A stretch of 64,000 bases of DNA, from the NCBI GenBank assembly GCA_050297015.1, contig JBNKRZ010000024.1, positions 1 to 64,000 on the forward strand, given 5' to 3'. The DNA comes from JACKJA01 sp050297015 (GTDB lineage Bacteria > Pseudomonadota > Alphaproteobacteria > Micavibrionales > Micavibrionaceae). The notes under the pieces were generated by a model that was given only the letters and a program-made list of their open reading frames with translations, was not told the origin of the DNA and made no database searches. This document shows, one piece after another, positions 57,829 to 64,000 of the stretch. A program made the translations under genes and the position numbers. Numbering within the stretch: the stretch's first letter is position 1; each line of letters starts with the position of its first letter.

Positions 57829-58587
57829 ATGCTCGACTTCAACAGCCGCGAAACCTTCGCGGATAAAATTAACCAGCGCATCGATACGGCGCTCACGACC
57901 GAGAACTCCTTGAAGGAGCCGCGTGACTATCTGGGAGCGTCGAGGCTTGGTGCGGAGTGTGATCGGGCGCTCCAGTACGAATATCTCGACACATCCAAGG
58001 ATGATGGCCGTGATTTTGACGGCAAAACGCTGCGGATTTTTGCCGCCGGCCACGTATTTGAAGACCTGGCCATAGAATGGCTTCGCAAAGCTGGCTTTGA
58101 AATTTACACGAAAAAATCTGACGGTTCTCAACTCGGGTTTTCGGTGGCCAAAGGCCGGATCCGTGGCCATGTCGACGGTATTATCACGAACGGCCCCGCC
58201 GATCTGGGGCTTTCCTATCCCATGCTCTGGGAGTGCAAATCGCTCAATAACAAATCGTGGAACGATACCGTCAAACAGGGCGTGGTGCTCTCAAAGCCCG
58301 TTTATGCCACGCAGATGGCAATCTACCAGGCGTATATGGAAGCAACGATTGAGGGATTGTCACAAAATCCAGCCTTTTTCACGGCCATCAACAAAGACAC
58401 TGCCGAACTTCACCACGAGCTGGTGCCTTTTGACGGATCCCGAGCGCAGAAAATGAGCGACCGCGCCGTCAAAATCCTGACGGCCTGCGATCATCACGAA
58501 TTACTGCCCCGCATAGCCAAATCTCCAACATTTTACATCTGCAAATTTTGCCCCTGGCAAGACCGATGCTGGAAGGAGGTCAAGTGA
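57829..58587 (+). CDS. PD-(D/E)XK-family nuclease
   Basis: 252 residues. Motifs in order: LGASRLGAECDRALQYEY (N-terminal helix with Cys), GHVDGII (catalytic Asp), MLWECKSL (ExK) and QMAIYQAYM (QxxxY), the pattern of RecB/Cas4-type nucleases. The C-terminal ICKFCPWQDRCW has the cysteines of a Cas4-like Fe-S cluster together with the early one. It likely processes DNA ends for recombination in the element. Not a CRISPR gene here: no array or cas neighbours. It overlaps the primase start (GTGA). Confidence 0.85.
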   Translation: MLDFNSRETFADKINQRIDTALTTENSLKEPRDYLGASRLGAECDRALQYEYLDTSKDDGRDFDGKTLRIFAAGHVFEDLAIEWLRKAGFEIYTKKSDGSQLGFSVAKGRIRGHVDGIITNGPADLGLSYPMLWECKSLNNKSWNDTVKQGVVLSKPVYATQMAIYQAYMEATIEGLSQNPAFFTAINKDTAELHHELVPFDGSRAQKMSDRAVKILTACDHHELLPRIAKSPTFYICKFCPWQDRCWKEVK

Positions 58588-60779
58588 CGGATTCTCCTCC
58601 CACCGATTTAGATTGGCGCGACTTCAACAACGCACCGGATGCTCTGCCAAAGAGCAGCAAGAAGATTGATGCCGAAGATATAAAGGCTCGGCTGTTAAGC
58701 AGTCTCGAAAGCACGCTGCACAGCCTTTACCCCTACGGAAAAATCGAAGGCAAACACTTTGTCATCGGTGACGTGCACGGCACAGAAGGCCAAAGCCTCA
58801 AAATCGATTTAAAGGGGCAGTACAAAGGTTGCTGGAAAGATTTTGATAGCGGTGAAGGTGGCGATATTTTCTCGCTTTTCGCTGCCGTCTTTAACATCGA
58901 CGCCAAAAAAGACTTCAAAAAACTGCTAGAACGCATCTCCGAATGGCTGGGCGATCCTGTCCAGTTTTACCGTGAGGCCGTTTACAAAGACAGGAGCGCA
59001 GGCAGCACCGCCCAACGCGGAGCGCCGGAAGACACACTCGGTATGTGGGTGGCCAAATACAATTATTACGATAAAGACGGCAACCTGATCGCCTGCGTTT
59101 ACAAGTACATCCTCGAAAATGGCAAGAAAACCTTCCGATGTTGGGATGTGCAGGAGCGAAAATGGAAAGCGCCGGATCCTAGGCCGCTTTATAACCTCCC
59201 AGGCATTAACGATGCCGATCTGGTGTTTCTGGTCGAGGGCGAAAAATGCGCCGATGCTCTAATCGCAGCCGGATATTGCGCGACCACGCTGATCGGTGGC
59301 TCTCAAAACCCCATTGAAAAAACCGATCTTTCACCGCTTCTCGGGAAAATCGTCTGCATCTGGCCGGACAACGATGAAAGCGGCAAAAAATATGCAGAAA
59401 ATATGGTCAAACACCTGCAGGAGCTGGGTGTTGAAACGATCAAATTGCTGATCCCCCCGCAAAATGCCCCTAGCAAGTGGGATGTGGCCGATGCCTACGA
59501 GCAGAATTTTAATGTTCCGGCCTTCATAGAAACTGCCGTCGATGGTGTCGGCTATTATTTCGAGCCTCCCAAAATCCGCGTGAGCAGCTTCGGGGATATG
59601 TATGACGATCCCACGCCCATGCCGCCGGACGTTATCGGGCCGCGCATCCTTGGTCATGGCGATATCGGCATCATTGCCGGAGCATCCAAAGTCGGGAAAA
59701 GCCATTTTGTGTTGTCAGCCGCCATGCATTGGGCGGCAGGAAAACCGTTTCTGGATATGACGGTCGACCGCCCGTTGCGGATCCTCTACATGCAAGCGGA
59801 GATCGGCTATTTCTACATGCGGGAACGGATCCGCAAATTCTATCCCGAGCTGGCGCAGAACCCTGACGTTCATAAAAACCTCGTTATCAGTGACAAATTC
59901 CCATACTGCCTCGATGACGAGGGCAAAGAGGAATTTATCAGGATCGGTTTGACGGCCTTTAAAGACGATCTGCCGGATCTCCTGATAATCGACCCTCTAC
60001 GCAACGTCTTTTACAGCGAAAAAGAAAACGCGACCGAAAACGACAACACAGTTATGATCGAGTTCTTCAGGAACGGCATCGTTGGCGTTCAGCGGAGCAT
60101 AAATCCGCTCATGCCTGTGATTATCCCTCACCACATCAACAAAATGCCGCCAAAGCTCCTGGCCGAAGAGCCTTTTAATGCGATTAGCGGTGCTGGATCG
60201 ATCCGTGGGTATTACACGGCGGGGATTATCATCCATAAGCCGGTCAGGAATGCGCCTGAGATCGATGTTTATTACGAGCTGCGGAACGGCCCAGGGATCC
60301 CGAAAAAACGGGTGGTGATTAAAGACAACCAGTGGATCGAGATCGTAGACGACAACGAAAACGAACACACGCAAAGCAGAGACCGCAAAAACAAATCCCA
60401 TCGCGATTATCGCCTGGATAAGATCGAGGAGATTTTAGAAAAAGAGGCCGTCGAGAGCGGAAAACTCTATACGCGCGCGGCCTTTGCCAAAAAGTTTGAA
60501 GACAAGCACGGCCTAAAGAGCACTGCGACCATCCAGCGCGACCTTCAAAGAATGTTCGTTATCGGGCGGTGCAAATTCACCAACGAAGGCGCAAAGTACG
60601 ATCAAGACCCAGCACCGACCAAGGACGGATATGTCGTCACGGAAAATATGCTCGTCAAAATTGATGGCAAGCGGATGCGCGTCACGCCCACGCACTTCGT
60701 CAAAGACAACAATATGGTGCTGCATGAGGTGGAGAACCCTCATGTCTGGGTCACAAACGAACAGGAGGCAGATCAATGA
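58584..60779 (+). CDS. Primase-helicase (Toprim plus RepA-like ATPase)
   Basis: 731 residues from a GTG at 58584 with AAGGAGGT four bases before; the GTGA overlaps the nuclease stop. The N-terminal part has a zinc-free primase-like fold (GCWKDFDSGEGGDIFSLFA), followed by a Toprim domain (FLVEGEKCADALIAAG, CIWPDNDESGKKYA). The middle is a RepA/RecA-like hexameric ATPase: Walker A IAGASKVGKSHFVL, DRPLRILYMQAE, LLIIDPLRNVF. The C-terminus is a helical DNA-binding part. It should start and drive replication of the element. The 336-bp non-coding region with repeats that follows is a likely site of action. Confidence 0.92.
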   Translation: MTDSPPTDLDWRDFNNAPDALPKSSKKIDAEDIKARLLSSLESTLHSLYPYGKIEGKHFVIGDVHGTEGQSLKIDLKGQYKGCWKDFDSGEGGDIFSLFAAVFNIDAKKDFKKLLERISEWLGDPVQFYREAVYKDRSAGSTAQRGAPEDTLGMWVAKYNYYDKDGNLIACVYKYILENGKKTFRCWDVQERKWKAPDPRPLYNLPGINDADLVFLVEGEKCADALIAAGYCATTLIGGSQNPIEKTDLSPLLGKIVCIWPDNDESGKKYAENMVKHLQELGVETIKLLIPPQNAPSKWDVADAYEQNFNVPAFIETAVDGVGYYFEPPKIRVSSFGDMYDDPTPMPPDVIGPRILGHGDIGIIAGASKVGKSHFVLSAAMHWAAGKPFLDMTVDRPLRILYMQAEIGYFYMRERIRKFYPELAQNPDVHKNLVISDKFPYCLDDEGKEEFIRIGLTAFKDDLPDLLIIDPLRNVFYSEKENATENDNTVMIEFFRNGIVGVQRSINPLMPVIIPHHINKMPPKLLAEEPFNAISGAGSIRGYYTAGIIIHKPVRNAPEIDVYYELRNGPGIPKKRVVIKDNQWIEIVDDNENEHTQSRDRKNKSHRDYRLDKIEEILEKEAVESGKLYTRAAFAKKFEDKHGLKSTATIQRDLQRMFVIGRCKFTNEGAKYDQDPAPTKDGYVVTENMLVKIDGKRMRVTPTHFVKDNNMVLHEVENPHVWVTNEQEADQ

Positions 60780-60810
60780 GCCTCCTAAATCAGATTCTCA
60801 AAACAGGCAT

Positions 60811-60903
60811 CAGTTTATCAGATTGTCAGTTTATCAGTTTCTCATCGGCCTTTGAAAAACCCAGCAAGCACAACGCTTTGTGGCCAGTTTATCAGATTCT
60901 CGG
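60811..60903 (+). repeat. CAGTTTATCAG direct repeats (iteron-like)
   Basis: CAGTTTATCAGATT at 60811-60824, CAGTTTATCAGTTTCTCATC at 60827-60846 (plus GG) and CAGTTTATCAGATTCTCGG at 60885-60903. CAGATTCTCA at 60791 is a partial unit and GTGAGAAACTGG at 60923 a partial inverted one. Confidence 0.65.
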
Positions 60904-60989
60904 ACCGTCATTCCGATCAAAAGTGAGAAACTGGCATTTAAACCATATCCATCGCGGCTTCGGCCCTCTCATCAAGTTTATAAAACAAA

Positions 60990-61032
60990 CCCATTACTAC
61001 GTAATGGGGGCAAGCCATAGCTTTGCCCCCAT
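60990..61032 (+). promoter_or_regulatory. Two mutually exclusive stem-loops upstream of the resolvase gene
   Basis: Stem 1: CCCATTAC (60990-60997) with GTAATGGG (61001-61008), 3-nt loop. Stem 2: ATGGGGGCAA (61004-61013) with TTGCCCCCAT (61023-61032), 9-nt loop. Both use 61004-61008, so only one can form at a time. They lie 84 bp before the ATG of the RuvC-like gene. Confidence 0.55.
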
Positions 61033-61115
61033 ACGTATCGTCAGTTTCCCGCCCCTGGGAATACCGCGCGGCATCACCGCGCTCATCTACCGCAACCAAC
61101 GAAAAGGAGTCAGTT

Positions 61116-61634
61116 ATGACAGACACTAGCACTGTCCGGTGCATCTTGGCACTGGATCTGGGGCGCACGATGGGATGGGCATTGCTCACCCCCGAACGCT
61201 CCATTCACTCCGGCTTTGAACAGTTCAAGCCCAGCCGCTTCGAAAGCTCCGGCATGGCTTTGTTACGGTTTCGAAGCTGGCTGGGCGTAATGAACCAGCA
61301 AATCGGCGGTCTTGATGTTTGCGTCTTTGAAGAAGTCCGCAGGCACAAAGGCACCACTGCAGCTCACACCTATGGCGAATTTCTCGGGCAGTTAAAAACC
61401 TGGGCAGACGAGCAAAACAAACCGATCCCGTATCTCGGCGTTCCGGTTGGCACGATCAAAAAATTCGCCACTGGCAAGGGCAACGCCAACAAAAAAATGG
61501 TGATCAAAGCCATTCAGGAAAAATTCGGTCATCCCAATGTCACCGATGACAACGAAGCCGACGCACTGGCTTTGCTGCATTGGGCAATCGAGGAAGGCCC
61601 CGTTCAATTCGAGCTGCAAGGAGTATTACGATGA
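61116..61634 (+). CDS. RuvC-like Holliday-junction resolvase
   Basis: 172 residues, RNase H fold of the RuvC type found in phages. ILALDLGRTMGWAL holds the first catalytic Asp (14), CVFEEVRRHKGTTAAHTYGE the Glu, and DDNEADALALLHWA the last Asp pair. It should cut branched DNA during replication, recombination or before packaging. AAAAGGAG (61102-61109) precedes the ATG at 61116. The stop overlaps the next gene by four bases. Confidence 0.87.
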   Translation: MTDTSTVRCILALDLGRTMGWALLTPERSIHSGFEQFKPSRFESSGMALLRFRSWLGVMNQQIGGLDVCVFEEVRRHKGTTAAHTYGEFLGQLKTWADEQNKPIPYLGVPVGTIKKFATGKGNANKKMVIKAIQEKFGHPNVTDDNEADALALLHWAIEEGPVQFELQGVLR

Positions 61635-61837
61635 GCAGAAATAAATCCCCTTTAACAAAATACATGGGCAATACGCCTGCAGACGCTGATGAAATCGAAC
61701 TGCTGCGACGCCGCGCGTGGAAAGAGCAAGGCGTTTTGACGATATGTCCTTCGGATCCCAGCCTGTCTGATGACCAGCGCAATATGCTGCTCCTGATCGC
61801 AGAGTCTCGCTACGGATATGGTGGAGGTGGCCGATGA
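61631..61837 (+). CDS. Small phage protein of unknown function
   Basis: 68 residues, charged, no membrane segment: DADEIELLRRRAWKEQGVLT then PSDPSLSDDQRNMLLLIAES and a Gly-rich end. No family recognised. Overlaps by ATGA with both the resolvase and the next gene, which supports it being translated. Confidence 0.65.
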   Translation: MSRNKSPLTKYMGNTPADADEIELLRRRAWKEQGVLTICPSDPSLSDDQRNMLLLIAESRYGYGGGGR

Positions 61838-62307
61838 CACACTTTGCACCCCCACCGGAGCCGTTCTGGACGGATGAAATGGTCTTCGCCTATCTCGAAA
61901 AGGCGGCAGAGATTTGCAAAAAACTGCCTGGGACAAAGCCACAGGGCTATTTCAGCGTCTGGCCGTCTGTTTTGCGTGATCTCATGGAGATCATCCAGGG
62001 CGATATACCGCCGAATGCAAACCGCAGCTATGCCACGCCCAGAGAGGTTTCATTTTTTGAGTATGTCGAAAAATGGACACGCTGGTGCGATGCCGACGAA
62101 GCCCGCGTCATTTGGCGGCGGGCTTGTCGGAAGCCTTGGAAGGTCATTGAGTATGAACTCAAAATCTCCGAGACGACCGGACGGCGCAGGTTGAATTACG
62201 GGATTATGAAGATCGTGGCAAAACTCAACGCACATGATCCTGAAGGCGTAATCATCAAAACCTATCCAACCTATCAAGATATTGATTTAAAGGAGAAAAA
62301 AACGTGA
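61834..62307 (+). CDS. DUF6362-like phage protein
   Basis: 157 residues. WTDEMVFAYLEKAAEICKKL at the N-terminus and WCDADEARVIWRRACRKPWK with a following HTH-like part (VIEYELKISETTGRRRLNYG) fit the DUF6362 family of prophage proteins found before terminase genes. The C-terminal helices resemble a sigma-region-4 or HTH fold, so a role in late-gene control is possible. Overlaps the previous gene (ATGA). Confidence 0.7.
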   Translation: MTHFAPPPEPFWTDEMVFAYLEKAAEICKKLPGTKPQGYFSVWPSVLRDLMEIIQGDIPPNANRSYATPREVSFFEYVEKWTRWCDADEARVIWRRACRKPWKVIEYELKISETTGRRRLNYGIMKIVAKLNAHDPEGVIIKTYPTYQDIDLKEKKT

Positions 62308-62421
62308 CCGCATCCGTCAGGGATATTGTTGGAGGTTTTTTTGCCGTTTTAGGGCATCATAAATGCCATGGTCGGGAGAGATACGCGCTCCCCAGAAATA
62401 GACCAAAAAAACTCCCCCAAA

Positions 62422-62964
62422 ATGGCAAAGAAAAATCAAAGCGAACATGGGCTTCTCACCCAGACTGATTATGCTGCACGGCGCGGCGTTTCCCGTCAGT
62501 ATGTCAGCAAGCTCGTCAAGGAAGGCGTTCTGCCGCTGATCGATGGCAAGGTCAATCCGGTACAGGCCGATGCCATATTGGAAGCCCGCCGCGAACCCTC
62601 CCGCCAAACACATCAACAGCGACAAGAACACCAAGCCGCCATTGTTGGAGAAAGCGGGCAGCGCCGGACAATATCCAATGCCGAGCTGCCGACCATCTTG
62701 CTGAAAACCAAGATCAAGTCAGAAACCGAAAAGGCAAAGCTGCTGGAGATCAAAGCCAATGTTGAAGCTGGAAAATATGTCGATATTGACGATGTCCGCG
62801 CGGCAGCTTTCAAACAGGGACGGATCGTCCGCGACAGTATTTTGATCATTGCTGATCGGCTGGCTCCAGTGCTGGCCAATATGAGCAATGTCGATGAAAT
62901 TCATAAACTCCTGACCGAAGAGCATAACAAGGCTCTGGAGGTCATTTCCAAACAGCCGATTTGA
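62422..62964 (+). CDS. Nu1/terminase-small-subunit-like protein
   Basis: 180 residues. LTQTDYAARRGVSRQYVSKL is a winged-helix DNA-recognition part like that of Nu1 (lambda small terminase) and phage HTH proteins; the middle is charged and helical (KTKIKSETEKAKLLEIKANV), and the end (FKQGRIVRDSILIIADRLAP) fits the terminase small-subunit pattern. It would recognise the packaging site. The ATG at 62422 gives the typical start; an ATG at 62368 adds 18 residues. A GTG at 62304 overlaps the previous stop and opens a 50-codon frame I do not call. Confidence 0.75.
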   Translation: MAKKNQSEHGLLTQTDYAARRGVSRQYVSKLVKEGVLPLIDGKVNPVQADAILEARREPSRQTHQQRQEHQAAIVGESGQRRTISNAELPTILLKTKIKSETEKAKLLEIKANVEAGKYVDIDDVRAAAFKQGRIVRDSILIIADRLAPVLANMSNVDEIHKLLTEEHNKALEVISKQPI

Positions 62965-62966
62965 AT

Positions 62967-64000
62967 GTGGATAGTAATACCCCGACAGTGTTGTCCCTCT
63001 GTTCTGGAGCGGGCGGGCTTGAGCTTGGACTTAAGCTCGCAGTGCCTGGATGCAGAACCGTTTGTTATGTCGAGGGGGAAGCCTATGCCGCCGCGCAGCT
63101 TGCAGCGCGCATGGAAGATGAAACCATGGATGCAGCTCCTGTCTGGTCTGACGTTAAAACCTTCGACCCAGAGCCGTGGCGTGGATGCGTGGATATCCTC
63201 ACTGCAGGATATCCGTGCCAACCGTTCTCAATCGCCGGATCCAAACGCGCCGAAAAAGACCCCCGACACCTCTGGCCGTACATCAAGGATATTGTCGGCG
63301 TTATCGAACCAGAGCTTTGTTTCTTTGAAAACGTCTCTCACCACCTACGTCTGGGCTTCCAGCAAGTCCATGACGACTTACGATCAATGGGTTACAGCGT
63401 TGCGGCGGGCTTGTTTACGGCGGAAGAAGTCGGTGCGCCGCATAAGCGAGAACGCTTATTCATCCTGGCCTACCGTGACCGCGACCGATGCCTCAGTGAA
63501 CACGGCACGGCCTGCGGAGAAAATGATCCGCAAGGACGGTCGCAATGTGCTGCGGACACCATCGCTGGCGGAGACGGTCATGCAACCGGCCGACTTCCCG
63601 TACACGAAACAGGATCTAGAAAAACAGAAATCCGGTCAGGATTACAAGACGGCGAAAGTCCAGTGGCCGACACCTCGGGCGCACGAGCCAGGGTCGAACA
63701 AACCGCCGTTCAGCAAGGGGCTGTCACAGACGGCACGGCAATGGCTGACCCCGCGGGTGAGCGAGAGTGGCGAGAAACAGGAAACCTTCCTGAAGCGGAT
63801 GAACGACCGGACGGACGAAGTCCACAGCTCTCTGACGGCGCAAGCCAAAGCATGGCCAACGCCATGCGCTCGGGACTGGAAGGATTCCCCAGGTATGAAC
63901 GACCGGAAAACCCAGCAGATATCGTTACCGTTTCTGGCTTTCCGATCTGGCCACCATCCCCAGGCGACCGAGAGCAATGGGGATATGTCGCAGATGCGTT
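62967..64000 (+). CDS. C5 cytosine DNA methyltransferase, partial at right edge
   Basis: Starts with GTG 2 bp after the previous stop and is open to the window edge (344 codons). Motif I LSLCSGAGGLELGL (9-22), motif IV TAGYPCQPFS with nucleophile Cys84, motif VI FFENV (119-123) and motif VIII APHKRERLFILA identify a Dcm-type enzyme. The target-recognition region follows and motifs IX-X lie beyond the edge. Phage-borne, without a partner nuclease in view, so likely protective against restriction. The tail from about 63460 on also reads as methyltransferase-like sequence in the +1 frame (see findings). Confidence 0.93.
   Translation, partial: MDSNTPTVLSLCSGAGGLELGLKLAVPGCRTVCYVEGEAYAAAQLAARMEDETMDAAPVWSDVKTFDPEPWRGCVDILTAGYPCQPFSIAGSKRAEKDPRHLWPYIKDIVGVIEPELCFFENVSHHLRLGFQQVHDDLRSMGYSVAAGLFTAEEVGAPHKRERLFILAYRDRDRCLSEHGTACGENDPQGRSQCAADTIAGGDGHATGRLPVHETGSRKTEIRSGLQDGESPVADTSGARARVEQTAVQQGAVTDGTAMADPAGEREWRETGNLPEADERPDGRSPQLSDGASQSMANAMRSGLEGFPRYERPENPADIVTVSGFPIWPPSPGDREQWGYVADA

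Larger units (their letters stand above)
60780..61115. other. Non-coding region between primase and resolvase genes
   Basis: 336 bp. An ATG overlaps the primase stop (ATGA, 60776) and stays open to 61129, but the product has no plausible domain and the DNA holds repeats and stems instead: CAGTTTATCAG units (60811-60903) and two competing hairpins (60990-61032). I see it as a regulatory or origin-like region. Confidence 0.5.
49640..64000. mobile_element. Integrated prophage-like element, left part
   Basis: From the serine recombinase to the right edge all genes are of phage or integrative-element type: integration module (minus), divergent regulators, replication and recombination operon (plus), small-terminase-like protein, DNA methyltransferase. 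Many junctions overlap by ATGA or GTGA. The left boundary must lie in 49454-49730, a 276-bp stretch with no clear gene; attL cannot be placed without the right end, which is outside the window. No structural genes are seen yet, so a phage, a satellite or an integrative element all remain possible; the terminase-like protein favours a phage. Confidence 0.85.

Noticed and set aside
57829..58587. Cas4 of a CRISPR system
   Set aside because: The fold and cysteines are Cas4-like, but the neighbours are phage replication genes and there is no array; a phage recombination nuclease fits better.
60776..61129. A 117-codon ORF whose ATG overlaps the primase stop
   Set aside because: The product has no domain-like pattern, and the DNA is made of direct repeats and competing stems; the ATGA overlap alone is weak support.
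62304..62466. GTG-started frame overlapping the DUF6362 stop
   Set aside because: About 50 codons of low-complexity basic sequence that run into the small-terminase gene in another frame; coupling by GTGA alone is not enough.

Overview
The window looks like a piece of an alphaproteobacterial chromosome that carries the left part of an integrated prophage-like element. The alphaproteobacterial signs are a C4-pathway 5-aminolevulinate synthase, a divK-pleD pair, an EipB/DUF1849 envelope protein, a SapC-family protein, a DUF1674 (SdhAF4-like) mini-gene, the order chorismate mutase-rsmB-rpe-heparinase, and cvpA-purF-SDR. A Rhodospirillales- or Micavibrio-like lineage is possible, but I cannot fix it from sequence alone.

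Layout. 0.2-7.1 kb: aspS, a DMT transporter, a degenerate GGDEF protein, EipB, divK-pleD. 7.2-13.5 kb (minus strand): cysQ, a GIY-YIG protein, an alpha/beta hydrolase, cysNC, a small membrane protein, cysD and ugd; this set makes PAPS and UDP-glucuronate. 13.8-19.3 kb: SapC, a HTH/coiled-coil protein, a 1.1-kb repeat-rich gap, cvpA-purF-SDR. 19.6-26.6 kb: a GPRTPEGKA-type ORF that runs antisense into radA, then radA, an orphan higA-like gene, heparinase, rpe, rsmB, chorismate mutase, DUF1674, marC. 26.8-29.8 kb: mini-ORFs, two GNATs and an MFS transporter. 30.0-36.2 kb: a signalling island with a sigma-54 response regulator, a clear sigma-54 promoter, two paralogous proteins joining an unknown N-terminal domain to a receiver domain, and a hybrid kinase with an HPt domain. 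36.2-45 kb: ABC-F ATPase, typA, hemA, and a System II cytochrome c biogenesis set (resB-ccsA-resA type). 45-49.5 kb: SRP RNA, tRNA-Thr, tRNA-Glu, an alkB remnant, dnaX, ybaB, xth, tRNA-Gln.

From about 49.6 kb to the right edge is the element. A minus-strand integration operon (small protein, DUF2924, large serine recombinase) and a plus-strand early operon (RecA-like ATPase, helicase, nuclease, primase-helicase, RuvC-like resolvase, small terminase-like protein, C5 DNA methyltransferase) lie either side of a divergent two-gene regulatory module. Two near-identical arrays of TCACCA-type repeats, in inverted orientation, sit at the outer ends of this module, each directly upstream of one of the two operons. 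ATGA/GTGA overlaps couple much of the early operon.

Intergenic space holds at least four families of short palindromic or dispersed repeats. Several of them supply stop codons or the last codons of neighbouring genes.

The two best candidates for undescribed biology are the sigma-54 phosphorelay at 30-36.2 kb and the mirrored-array control module at 52.1-53.6 kb. The double-frame tail of the methyltransferase at the right edge is also unusual.
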